Assembly (NCBI GenBank): GCA_945926565.1
Contig: CAMELY010000055.1
Span: 1 to 8,857 of the forward strand
Reading direction: 5' to 3'
DNA length: 8,857 bases
From: an uncultured Clostridia bacterium
Lineage (GTDB): Bacteria > Bacillota > Clostridia > Oscillospirales > Oscillospiraceae
The position numbers and the translations under genes were made by a program. The notes under the pieces were generated by a model. That model saw only the letters and a program-made list of their open reading frames with translations. It was not told the origin of the DNA and made no database searches. Each line of letters starts with the position of its first letter. Position 1 is the stretch's first letter. Shown piece by piece: positions 1 through 6,314 of this stretch.

Positions 1-631
1 TCACCGTGGCGTAGACCTGGCCGGGGAAGTGGCGCTTGACCTCCTCCGCCACCTGGAGGGAGAGGTTGGTTCTGCCGTCAAACATGGTCAGCAGTACGCC
101 TTCCAGCTCAATGCTCCGATTCAGCTTGCGCTTGACGATGCGGATGGTGGAGAGCAGGTCGCTCAGTCCCTCCAGTGCGTAGTATTCGCACTGCACCGGG
201 ACAATAATACTGTGGGCGGCACAAAGGCCGTTGAGGGTGAGCAGCTCCAGGGAGGGCGGGCAGTCGATGATGATATAGTCATAGTCGCCGTCCAGCTGAT
301 CCAGCGCCTTGCGCAGCAGCTGCTCCCGGTCGTCCAGGCCGATCATCTCAATGCCTGCCCCGGCCAGAGCTTTATTGCTGGGCAGCACGTCTCCCCACTG
401 GGTGGAGACGACTGCTTTCTTAGGGTCGGCTCCGTCAATCAGCACGTCATAGACGCTGGGAGAGACGGCGTTTTTGTCCACACCCAGTCCGGAGGTGGCG
501 TTTGCCTGGGGATCGAAGTCGCAGAGCAGCACCCGCTTGCCCAGCTCCTTCAGAGCGGCTGTCAAATTGACCGCGGTGGTCGTCTTGCCGACACCGCCCT
601 TTTGATTCGCAATCACGATTCGTTTTGCCAC
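1..631 (-). CDS. parA: ParA/Soj chromosome-partitioning ATPase, C-terminus cut off by window edge
   Basis: Deviant-Walker ATPase that works with ParB bound at parS to segregate the origin region and, in Bacillus (Soj), to control DnaA. Translating the minus strand from the GTG at 631 gives about 210 residues without a stop. They hold the deviant Walker A motif KGGVGKTT (residues 11-18), the Walker A' segment DFDPQANAT (38-46), Walker B in IIIDCPPS (D123), and the family segment TMFDGRTNLSLQVAEEVK near the end. Known Soj proteins are about 250-260 residues, so roughly 45 are missing beyond position 1. The GTG start is chosen because the product begins directly with the conserved VAKRIVIANQKGG and because GGAAGG lies 7 nt upstream. 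It has its own promoter and follows noc after a 424-base gap with two parS sites. Its parB partner is expected just beyond the left edge (inference). Confidence 0.95.
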   Translation of the reverse strand, partial: MAKRIVIANQKGGVGKTTTAVNLTAALKELGKRVLLCDFDPQANATSGLGVDKNAVSPSVYDVLIDGADPKKAVVSTQWGDVLPSNKALAGAGIEMIGLDDREQLLRKALDQLDGDYDYIIIDCPPSLELLTLNGLCAAHSIIVPVQCEYYALEGLSDLLSTIRIVKRKLNRSIELEGVLLTMFDGRTNLSLQVAEEVKRHFPGQVYATV

Positions 632-667
632 ACAAACACCTTCCAACGGGGAATTTTTACCGCTATT

Positions 668-696
668 ATTATAGTATATCTCCCCGTTCAATGCAA
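668..696 (-). promoter_or_regulatory. Predicted sigma-A promoter of parA
   Basis: On the minus strand, TTGCAT (691-696) is followed after exactly 17 bp by a perfect TATAAT (668-673). The start of transcription would fall near 661, giving a leader of about 30 nt that carries the GGAAGG ribosome binding site before the GTG at 631. The -35 matches the consensus at only three of six positions, so the strength is uncertain. The promoter lies between parA and the nearer parS site, about 75 bp from it, so ParB spreading from parS could silence it (inference). Confidence 0.75.
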
Positions 697-769
697 CCAG
701 AGGCACGGGAATTTCCGCTGTTTTTGGCTCCGGTTTTTCAGGTGATTTTTGGCTGGTTTGTTTTTCGTG

Positions 770-785
770 TGTTTCACGTGAAACA
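770..785. promoter_or_regulatory. parS site 1 (ParB-binding palindrome)
   Basis: TGTTTCACGTGAAACA is a perfect 16-bp palindrome and matches the well-established bacterial parS consensus at every position. ParB loads here as a CTP-dependent clamp and spreads. The site lies in the noc-parA gap, upstream of the parA promoter. It is preceded by GTTTTTCG plus two extra bases, a flank also found at the second site. Confidence 0.96.
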
Positions 786-871
786 GTTTTCTGCTGTGCC
801 GCAGGACTCTGTGCTGCATGGACGTCGTTTTGTTTCGGCCCGGAACGCTGAGAAGGCGGAGCGGTTTTTCG

Positions 872-887
872 TGTTTCACGTGAAACA
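872..887. promoter_or_regulatory. parS site 2 (ParB-binding palindrome)
   Basis: This is a second identical copy of TGTTTCACGTGAAACA, 102 bp from the first measured start to start. It too is preceded by GTTTTTCG. Two exact 16-bp palindromes this close together cannot be chance, and they mark this gap as a ParB loading zone next to parA. Confidence 0.96.
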
Positions 888-1002
888 TCTATCTCTGACG
901 GAAGAACCCGGAGGGCGACCCGCCCGGTCTCCCGGCAGCGGGTCAGCTGAAGCCGGAGAGGCCGGGAAAACCTGCGGGCTAGACTGCGGCCCGCCTGACC
1001 CA

Positions 1003-1038
1003 GAAGAGAAAACAGCCGCCGTCCTTCAAGACGGCGGG
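1003..1038 (-). terminator. Rho-independent terminator after noc
   Basis: On the minus strand an 8-bp stem CCGCCGTC/GACGGCGG (1016-1037) with a 6-nt loop is followed by a T-rich run, CTGTTTTCTCTT, at about 1004-1015. It starts about 20 bases after the noc stop codon. The tail is interrupted by C and G, so termination may be incomplete. Confidence 0.72.
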
Positions 1039-1055
1039 ACACGGCGGCCTGCATA

Positions 1056-1916
1056 TCACTTGGAGGCCGCCTTGGGAATGACAATGGTCAGCGTGATGGC
1101 GTCCTCGCTCTCCTCCCGGCCGCAGGAGGCGGAGATTCCGGAGCGGCGCATGACCTCCATGCTGTGATTGATGGTGTTGAGAAAGAGACGGATGTCCCGC
1201 ACCAGCAGGACGGGCTTCCGCCTGGGAACCGGCTTTTCCGGGGGCGCGGGCTCCGGATCCGGCTGGGGCTCCACGGCGGTAGGAGGGGGCTGAAGCAGCT
1301 GATCCACCAGCTCCTCGGTTTTGGAGACGGTAAGATTTTCCTGAATGATGGTATCCAGCACCTGTCCCCGCTGCTCCGGAGAAAGCCGGAGCAGCGCCCG
1401 GCCATGGCGCTCGGTGAGACCGTGGGAGCGCAGCGTCTCCAACACCTGGGGAGAGAGCTTGAGCAGACGCAGCTTGTTGGCCACGGCGGACTGACTCTTT
1501 CCGATGCGCCGGGCGGCCTCCTCCTGGCTCAGATGGTAGGTGGAGATCAGCTGCTCCAGAGCGAGGGCCTCGTCCACAAAGTCCAGATCCCGCCGCTGGA
1601 GATTCTCAATCAGGGCCAGCAGGGAGGACTCCATATCGTCCGCCTTGAGCAGGATACAGGGCACCGTCTCCAAACGGGCCAGCTTGGCCGCCCGGAGCCG
1701 CCGCTCTCCGGAGATCAGCTCATAGCTCCGATCCTCCAGCCGCCGGACGGTGAGGGGCTGGAGAATGCCGTGCTCCTGGATGGAGGCGGAGAGCTCCTCC
1801 AGCCCCTTGACCGAGAAGACCGTACGGGGCTGGTTGGGATTTGGGTGAATCTCCCAGACCGGGAGATAGAGAATGCGGGTGCTGTCAAAGGGGCCTCTCC
1901 TTCGTGTCAATGCCAT
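1056..1916 (-). CDS. noc: Noc, nucleoid occlusion protein (ParB-family CTPase)
   Basis: ParB-fold DNA-binding protein that in Bacillus binds NBS sites and blocks cell division over the chromosome. Numbering from the ATG at 1916 (286 aa): ParB/sulfiredoxin-like domain 14-110 with GILQP (50-54), the nucleotide motif GERR (70-73) and ENLQR (104-108); helix-turn-helix region 129-170; proline-rich linker 209-233; C-terminal dimer domain ending in ITLTIVIPK, close to the Noc C-terminus I recall from Bacillus. Q142, K148, K153 and R170 fall exactly at the spacing of the four residues that separate Noc (Q, K, K, R) from ParB (R, T, A, G), so I call Noc rather than ParB. Location just upstream of parA agrees. 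Start is uncertain: ATG 1916 has GGTGGG nearby, while GTG 1925 has GGAAGG 6 nt upstream; GTG 1928 is also open. The Bacillus-type N-terminal membrane-targeting helix is not evident. Confidence 0.92.
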   Translation of the reverse strand: MALTRRRGPFDSTRILYLPVWEIHPNPNQPRTVFSVKGLEELSASIQEHGILQPLTVRRLEDRSYELISGERRLRAAKLARLETVPCILLKADDMESSLLALIENLQRRDLDFVDEALALEQLISTYHLSQEEAARRIGKSQSAVANKLRLLKLSPQVLETLRSHGLTERHGRALLRLSPEQRGQVLDTIIQENLTVSKTEELVDQLLQPPPTAVEPQPDPEPAPPEKPVPRRKPVLLVRDIRLFLNTINHSMEVMRRSGISASCGREESEDAITLTIVIPKAASK

Positions 1917-1967
1917 ATTTCCCACCACATACCTTCCGTTTCAGATTGGGTAAGATGAGAATAGCAA

Positions 1968-1991
1968 TTTCCCACGGAAAAACCATGGGAA
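1968..1991. promoter_or_regulatory. Imperfect palindromes upstream of noc, possible degenerate Noc site
   Basis: TTTCC (1968-1972) and GGAAA (1976-1980) form an inverted repeat around 3 bp, and TTCCCA (1969-1974) pairs with TGGGAA (1986-1991). The known Bacillus Noc site ATTTCCCGGGAAAT has the same half sites but a tighter centre. The position, about 50-75 bp before noc, would suit autoregulation. This is weak evidence; no convincing noc promoter could be picked out in 1917-2051. Confidence 0.25.
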
Positions 1992-2051
1992 GACAGTCGA
2001 GGGGAAAAGTTTGTGAATTGCCCCGTTTGGACGGAAAACAGGACTGTTTGA

Positions 2052-2087
2052 CAGAAAAATACTCCCGCTCCAAACAGAAGCGGGAGT
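2052..2087 (-). terminator. Rho-independent terminator after the helicase loader gene
   Basis: On the minus strand a perfect 9-bp stem AGCGGGAGT/ACTCCCGCT in opposite arms (2061-2069 and 2079-2087), with a 9-nt loop, is followed by ATTTTTCTGT (2051-2060). It lies 11 bases past the stop codon and ends the dnaD-dnaI unit, so noc probably has its own promoter. Confidence 0.88.
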
Positions 2088-2098
2088 AAGACAAAAAA

Positions 2099-3124
2099 TT
2101 ATCGGATGCCTCTTGTGCTTCGGGCGAGCTTCTGCTTCCGGATATCCTCTCCGACAAAGCGAACCTTGTAATACTCGCCGGTCAGCCGGGAATAAATCTG
2201 CGGGGTATACCGGCGGGCAACGTCATCGGGGGAGAGATTGGAGGAAATGACGGTCTGCTGCTGCTTCAGAATTCTGCTGTTCATCAGCTGATAAAGCGAA
2301 GAGTGAACCAGAGGAGAATTCATCTCGCTGCCCAGATCGTCCAAAATCATCAGGTCACAGGAGAGATAACGCTCAATGTCCTGACTGGCCTGACTGTCCC
2401 GTCCAAACTTCTGGGCTTCAAAACGATTGAAGACATTGACGGCGGAGTCGTAGACCACACTGTAGCCCTTTTCGCTGACCACACGGGCGATGGCGGCGGA
2501 GAGGAAGGTCTTGCCCAGGCCGGGATTGCCGGTGAGAAAGAGGTTGCGGGGATTCAAATAGTTTCCTGCATTCTCCTGACCGAATTTATTGGCAAACCGG
2601 AAGCAGATGCCCAGCGCAGTCTCCATAATATCCCGAGGGGCAGAACCGATAGAGGGATCATAGACAGGAGAGTAATAGTCCAGATCAAAGGTGTCAAAGG
2701 ACTGATTGCCCAGGTTGAGCATGGAGGAGAGCGTTTTGATCTGTTCCTTTCCGCAGAGATCCTTCAGGCACTGACACATCTCAGAACCCCGCCAGCCCCG
2801 GTCATTGCAGAGCGGGCACAGGGGCTTGTAGGTGAGGGCGTCCTGGGCATAGCCATTTTGGGCCAGAAGCTGCTTTCGCTCCCGCTGGAGGGAGAGATTC
2901 TGCCGTTTGGCCTGCTCCAGGGCGGGCATGGGGTCCACGCCCTTGCGCAGGGCGGTCTGGGCTGCCTGGCGTACCGTCTGGCTCAATTGCCGGTCAATGG
3001 TCTGGAGCCGGGGCACCCGGAGATAGATCTCCCGGCGGCGGCGCTCAAATTCCGCCCGGTTCCGCTGGGCATTGGCGTTCAGCGCCTCGGTGGCGCTGCG
3101 AATTACCGCTCCATCATAGGGCAT
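2099..3124 (-). CDS. dnaI: DnaI/DnaC-like replicative helicase loader, AAA+ ATPase
   Basis: Cytoplasmic ATPase that loads the replicative helicase at the origin and at restarted forks. 341 aa. Residues 1-90 are rich in Arg, Gln and Glu and look helical, possibly coiled coil. A zinc-binding cluster follows: C103, C106, C117, C119 in CPLCNDRG...MCQC, as in DnaI N-terminal domains. The AAA+ core holds Walker A GNPGLGKT (199-206), Walker B LMILDDLG (258-265), a sensor-1 type Asn in TVISSNLSP (N296) and an arginine-finger candidate R313 in IYSRL. The ATG at 3124 is preceded by AAGGAGG (3135-3141, 10 nt spacing) that overlaps the stop codon of the DnaD gene, so the two genes are one operon with likely coupled translation. 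Which subfamily name applies (DnaI or DnaC) cannot be settled from sequence alone, but the loader role is well supported. Confidence 0.9.
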   Translation of the reverse strand: MPYDGAVIRSATEALNANAQRNRAEFERRRREIYLRVPRLQTIDRQLSQTVRQAAQTALRKGVDPMPALEQAKRQNLSLQRERKQLLAQNGYAQDALTYKPLCPLCNDRGWRGSEMCQCLKDLCGKEQIKTLSSMLNLGNQSFDTFDLDYYSPVYDPSIGSAPRDIMETALGICFRFANKFGQENAGNYLNPRNLFLTGNPGLGKTFLSAAIARVVSEKGYSVVYDSAVNVFNRFEAQKFGRDSQASQDIERYLSCDLMILDDLGSEMNSPLVHSSLYQLMNSRILKQQQTVISSNLSPDDVARRYTPQIYSRLTGEYYKVRFVGEDIRKQKLARSTRGIR

Positions 3125-3139
3125 AGGTCTTGTCCCTCC

Positions 3140-4135
3140 TTACGATTGGGAATCGCCCTTCATCATAGCAAGGAGACGCTGCATCTCCTGGAAGTCCTGC
3201 TGAATTTCACGATTTTCTGCCTGCTGATCCTTGCGGGGCGGTTGGCCGGGCCGCTGATAGGCCGGACGGGATTGGGCAGCATCTGTCTTGCGTTCGGACT
3301 GCACCTGCTCCGGGGTGTGGAGATTTTTCTCGTGCCAGCGCTTCAAAATGCCGTTGCAGTAGTGCCAGTTCATCTTGCCGATGCTGGTGACTGTGATATC
3401 GTAGGCGATGGCAATGGTCTCCGGCGGGAAGCGCCACTCCAGCCACTGGCGGATAAACTGGCGCTCGCTGGCCACCGGCTGACGGCCGTAGATGCCCAGG
3501 GCGGCCAGCACCGCCCCCTCCTGAGTCTCCCGAAGAGAGACATTGCGGATGTACTCCTCTGCCGCGTCCAGGGTGTCGTAGCCCTGTTCCTTCCACTGAT
3601 AGCCGGTGCGCTTGATCACCGAGATAGAGGGATTTCGTGCGGCGCCGTATTTCTTCCGGTTGCGCTCACACAGCCAGTTGACCATCATCAGCAGTACCTC
3701 CGCCGGGAGACCCACATGGTCGTATAGCTCCAGCAGGACGGAGACCTGGGAATTGGTGAGCTTCTTGCCAAACATCCGCTCAATCTCCTGGAGCAGAACG
3801 GGAAACTGACTGCCGGGATCCTTCAGCTCGTTGGCAATGTCGGCGGCGGTGTATTCCGGGGCCTGCTCCGGCTGAGGAGGCGCGTCCTCCAACTGAGGGA
3901 GGGCGGCCCCGGCGGCAAGGCCCAACTCCTGGAGCTGAGCCAGGGCGGTGTCCAGCTGGCCCCGGGTCCAGCTCAGTGCGGCGCCGGCCCGGGCCGGGTC
4001 ATACTCGCCCTGACAGCGGAGCAGATAGAGGTAGAGCAGGGCGGCGTCGCCGCTGCCCAGCTTGACCAGCCGGTCCACCGTGGCGCCGTCCATGGAGACA
4101 GCCCGATTATTCAGATCAATCCGTTGGACGGCCAT
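3140..4135 (-). CDS. DnaD-domain primosome protein
   Basis: Replication-initiation scaffold of the DnaD/DnaB (Gram-positive) family, which binds and remodels DNA and helps recruit the helicase loader. 331 aa. Residues 1-75 look like a winged-helix N-terminal domain, followed by an acidic, Pro/Gln-rich linker (80-95), a first DnaD-like domain (about 96-185, with WLCERNRKKYG) and a second one (about 205-270) that ends in YCNGILKRW, matching the family YxxxIxxxW motif (259-267). The tail (275-331) is polar and Gln-rich. The frame stays open to 4423, but the start at 4135 is clear: AGGAGG sits 7 nt upstream and a promoter lies just before it, while the longer frame would run into repeat DNA. The two-domain layout is larger than Bacillus DnaD (about 230 aa), so I give no symbol. 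It is directly followed by its likely partner, the helicase loader. Confidence 0.9.
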   Translation of the reverse strand: MAVQRIDLNNRAVSMDGATVDRLVKLGSGDAALLYLYLLRCQGEYDPARAGAALSWTRGQLDTALAQLQELGLAAGAALPQLEDAPPQPEQAPEYTAADIANELKDPGSQFPVLLQEIERMFGKKLTNSQVSVLLELYDHVGLPAEVLLMMVNWLCERNRKKYGAARNPSISVIKRTGYQWKEQGYDTLDAAEEYIRNVSLRETQEGAVLAALGIYGRQPVASERQFIRQWLEWRFPPETIAIAYDITVTSIGKMNWHYCNGILKRWHEKNLHTPEQVQSERKTDAAQSRPAYQRPGQPPRKDQQAENREIQQDFQEMQRLLAMMKGDSQS

Positions 4136-4142
4136 TGGCCCG

Positions 4143-4148
4143 CCTCCT
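4143..4148 (-). promoter_or_regulatory. Ribosome binding site that fixes the DnaD-domain start
   Basis: A perfect AGGAGG on the minus strand ends 7 nt before the ATG at 4135. It rules out the upstream in-frame extension as the real start. Confidence 0.85.
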
Positions 4149-4169
4149 CTTTCGTATTCTGTGTGCTCT

Positions 4170-4198
4170 ATTTTACAACAAAATCCGGCTGGCGTAAA
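4170..4198 (-). promoter_or_regulatory. Predicted sigma-A promoter of the DnaD-domain/helicase-loader operon
   Basis: On the minus strand TTTACG (4193-4198) and TAAAAT (4170-4175) are separated by exactly 17 bp. They match the consensus at four and five of six positions. Transcription would start near 4163, a leader of about 28 nt with the strong ribosome binding site. Confidence 0.65.
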
Positions 4199-4248
4199 TA
4201 GGGGGAGATTGGGGGATGCTGGGATGAAGTAGCGAAAAACAAATGGGA

Positions 4249-4406
4249 TCGACTCCCTCAGTCGCCTTGCGGCGACAGCTCCCTCGGAGAGGGAGCCAGG
4301 GGCACCACAGTGTTTTTCCAGCTTGAAGCAAAGCACCAGCCCAAGCCTCCCTCTTTGAGGGAGGTGGCACGGCGAAGCCGTGACGGAAGGAGCGCGCCCC
4401 GCGCCA
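4249..4406. repeat. MITE-like hairpin repeat, copy 1
   Basis: Core 4253-4392 is bounded by imperfect terminal inverted repeats CTCCCTCAGTC and GACGGAAGGAG (9 of 11 pair). Inside are four hairpins: GTCGCC/GGCGAC (4261-4276), GCTCCCTC/GAGGGAGC (4278-4296), CCTCCCTC/GAGGGAGG (about 4356-4374) and CACGGC/GCCGTG. Between hairpins two and three lies an unpaired stretch of about 60 nt. There is no coding capacity for a transposase, so it would be a non-autonomous element or a folded intergenic repeat. Similar hairpin-rich repeats are, from memory, common in Oscillospiraceae genomes. Confidence 0.85.
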
Positions 4407-4492
4407 GCAGACAGTATTTGCAATAGCCAGACGAAACAAGGATGTTGTTTAATAATCGATTTGCTTTTGCATGGAATGAGCTTGCGCCGGGG

Positions 4493-4650
4493 TCGACTCC
4501 CTCAGTCGCCTTACGGCGACAGCTCCCTCGGAGAGGGAGCCAGGGGCACCACAGTGTTTTTCCAGCTTGAAGCAAAGCACCAGCCCAAGCCTCCCTCTCT
4601 GAGAAAGGTGGCACGGCGAAGCCGTGACGGAAGGAGTGCGCCCTGCGCCA
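4493..4650. repeat. MITE-like hairpin repeat, copy 2
   Basis: Same orientation and same length as copy 1, 244 bp downstream. I count six differences in 158 positions, all transitions and with no indel. Two of them turn the right arm GAGGGAGG of the third hairpin into GAGAAAGG and weaken that stem; the other three stems are intact. Identity extends beyond the terminal inverted repeats by 4 bp on the left and about 14 bp on the right, then stops. Confidence 0.85.
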
Positions 4651-4697
4651 ATGCTTATAAATTGCCAGAGTCAGCCGATATGAAAAACATTTCACGT

Positions 4698-4728
4698 CTG
4701 ACAGCCAATTCCTCTCAATAGCTGTCAG
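4698..4728. repeat. 8-bp inverted repeat upstream of the germination operon
   Basis: CTGACAGC (4698-4705) and GCTGTCAG (4721-4728) are perfect inverted copies around a 15-bp spacer. No T-run follows on either strand, so it is not a typical terminator. It lies about 27 bp before the possible sigma-G promoter and could be an operator (inference). Confidence 0.5.
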
Positions 4729-4754
4729 AAAAGGGAACATCCAAATCTAACCAG

Positions 4755-4784
4755 ACATAAGCAATCTCAAAACCAGCCATACTC
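4755..4784 (+). promoter_or_regulatory. Possible sigma-G (forespore) promoter of the gerA-type operon
   Basis: ACATA (4755-4759) and CATACTC (4778-4784) are 18 bp apart. The known Bacillus sigma-G pattern is roughly GCATA, 17-18 bp, CATNNTA; here the last -10 base differs and the -35 has one change. Germinant receptor operons are expressed in the forespore under sigma-G in Bacillus, which makes the match plausible. No good sigma-A promoter was seen in the same stretch. Confidence 0.4.
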
Positions 4785-4814
4785 TCCAGAGAAACAAAGA
4801 AGGGAGCGCGTGGC

Positions 4815-6314
4815 ATGGGACTGTTTGGCGCAAGCCAGGGACATATCTCTCACCACCCGGAGCGGCGGCCTCAGTTTGACCAGCCGTTGACCTGGGAGAA
4901 TTTTGCGGCCATCTTTCAGGAGTGCGCCGATTTTTCGGAGAAGGAGCTGACCCCTCAGGGCTGGGGGCATCCAATCCAGATCGGCTGGCTGGACGGCATG
5001 GTGCGCAGTGAGCGGCTCAATGACTATGTGCTCCGCCCCCTGGCTGCCTGGCCCCTGCCGCAAGGGGAGCGGCCCGCCCAGGCAATTCTGGAGGGCGGCG
5101 TCTGGAACCAGAACGCCCAGCGGCAGGAGACGCTGGACGAGGTGGTGGAGGCGGTACTGGACGGGAGCTGCGCCATCTTCCTGCTGGACGGAGTAATCAC
5201 CTGCTCGGTGGCCACCGAGGAGAAGCGGTCGGTCACCGAGCCGGAAAACGAGAGTCAGATCAAGGGGGCCAAAGACGGCTTTGTGGAGTCCGTCCGCACC
5301 AACACCTCCCTGCTCCGTCGCCGGATGCGGACGCCGGAGCTCCAGATTCAGCGCTTTGTCATCGGCCGGCGCACCAGGACGCCAGTGGAGCTGCTCTGGG
5401 TCAAGGGGATTGCGGAGGAGCGATTGATCCGTCGGATTGCGGACAAGCTGGAGGATATTGACGAGGACGCCCTGCTCACCACCGGTGCCCTGGAGGAGTA
5501 TCTCACCGACCCCAAGGCCACCGCCTTTCCCAGAGTGCTCTTTACCGAGCGGCCGGACCGGGTGTGCCAGGGGCTGCTGGACGGGCGGGCAGCCATTCTG
5601 GTGGACGGGATTCCTCTGGGCTGTCTGCTGCCCGGGGACGTGAGCCAGTTTATGAAGGCGCCCCAGGACAAGAGCTATCACTGGGCGGTGTCCTCCCTGC
5701 TGCTGTTATTGCGGTATCTTTGTCTGCTGCTGACCCTGCTGCTGCCGGGGTTCTATATCTCGGTGGCCCAGTTTCACTTTGAGCTGATCCCCACCAAGCT
5801 GGCCATGTCTATCATCGCCAGCAAGCAGGATGTGCCCTTTCCCACCGCCTTTGAGGTGATGGGCCTGCTGGCCGCCTTTGAGATTCTGCAGGAGGCGGGC
5901 TTGCGCCTGCCCAAGACCATCGGACAGACGGTATCCATCATTGGCGGCCTGGTGGTGGGACAGGCGGCGGTGGACGCGAAAATCGTCTCTCCGGTGGTGG
6001 TCATTGTGGTGGCGGTGGCGGGCATTGCCGGCTTTACCATGCCCAATCAGGATTTCTCCAACGCCTTGAGGGTCTGGCGGTTTCTGCTGGCGGTGTTGGC
6101 CTCGCTGCTGGGCATCTTCGGCCTGATGGCGGGAACCGCCTTTTTAGTCGCCCATCTGGCCAGCCTGGAGGATTTCGGGGTGCCCTATCTGACCCCCTTT
6201 GCCCCCCGGGAGCGGAGCAGCCTGGAGAGCCACCCCATTCTGCGAAAGCCCATGCCTGAGGTAAAGCTGCGGCCCACCGAGCTGCACCCGGCCAACCGGA
6301 GGAAGCGGACATGA
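4815..6314 (+). CDS. gerAA: Spore germinant receptor A subunit (GerAA family)
   Basis: Integral inner-membrane subunit of the spore nutrient receptor, which with the B and C subunits senses germinants and triggers germination. 499 aa, in the usual 470-550 range. A soluble N-terminal part (about 1-285) has the family segments RRRMRTPELQIQRFVIGRRT (around 160-185) and TERPDRVCQGLLDGRAAILVDGIP (from residue 244). The C-terminal half is membrane-embedded: first segment about 290-316, then the conserved EILQEAGLRLPKTIGQTVSI and GQAAVDAKIVSP (about 381-392), followed by further hydrophobic helices and a polar tail. The ATG at 4815 has AAGGGAG 8 nt upstream. The stop codon overlaps the start of the next gene (ATGA), so it is first in an A-C-B operon. 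The germinant cannot be read from the sequence. Confidence 0.95.
   Translation: MGLFGASQGHISHHPERRPQFDQPLTWENFAAIFQECADFSEKELTPQGWGHPIQIGWLDGMVRSERLNDYVLRPLAAWPLPQGERPAQAILEGGVWNQNAQRQETLDEVVEAVLDGSCAIFLLDGVITCSVATEEKRSVTEPENESQIKGAKDGFVESVRTNTSLLRRRMRTPELQIQRFVIGRRTRTPVELLWVKGIAEERLIRRIADKLEDIDEDALLTTGALEEYLTDPKATAFPRVLFTERPDRVCQGLLDGRAAILVDGIPLGCLLPGDVSQFMKAPQDKSYHWAVSSLLLLLRYLCLLLTLLLPGFYISVAQFHFELIPTKLAMSIIASKQDVPFPTAFEVMGLLAAFEILQEAGLRLPKTIGQTVSIIGGLVVGQAAVDAKIVSPVVVIVVAVAGIAGFTMPNQDFSNALRVWRFLLAVLASLLGIFGLMAGTAFLVAHLASLEDFGVPYLTPFAPRERSSLESHPILRKPMPEVKLRPTELHPANRRKRT

Larger units (their letters stand above)
632..1055. other. Intergenic region between noc and parA
   Basis: This 424-base gap contains, from right to left, the noc terminator (about 1003-1038), a GC-rich stretch with a weak 6-bp inverted repeat (974-979 with 989-994), the two parS sites, and the parA promoter and leader. 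Open frames across it on both strands show no family resemblance; the minus-strand one merely translates the parS palindromes as FHVKH. I see no supported gene here. Confidence 0.8.
4136..4814. other. Divergent intergenic region with two repeats
   Basis: The 679 bases between the replication operon (minus) and the germination operon (plus) hold a promoter for each side, two direct copies of a 158-bp repeat separated by an 86-bp unique AT-richer spacer (4407-4492), and an 8-bp inverted repeat. Open frames on both strands (for example minus 4258-4740) run through the repeat copies and code the same low-complexity peptide twice; I do not regard them as genes. Confidence 0.8.

Noticed and set aside
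474..482. TTGTCCACA, one mismatch from a DnaA box
   Set aside because: It is a single isolated site inside the parA coding region with no cluster or AT-rich unwinding element nearby, so it gives no evidence of an origin.
29..745. Plus-strand frame of 238 codons opposite parA
   Set aside because: It is the antisense shadow of parA, whose minus-strand translation shows all ATPase motifs; this frame shows none.
688..888. Minus-strand frame of 66 codons starting MFHVKH
   Set aside because: It is the translation of the two parS palindromes (FHVKH twice) and intergenic DNA, with no family resemblance. It covers the parA promoter and is a familiar annotation artefact at parS sites.
2303..3727. Plus-strand frame of 474 codons opposite the helicase loader and DnaD genes
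   Set aside because: It spans two well-supported minus-strand genes and their junction, has no ribosome binding site I can identify and no recognisable domain. Long antisense frames are expected in GC-rich DNA.
4258..4740. Minus-strand frame of 160 codons across the repeat region
   Set aside because: It reads through both repeat copies and encodes the same segment twice. The sequence is structured as hairpins and has no domain.
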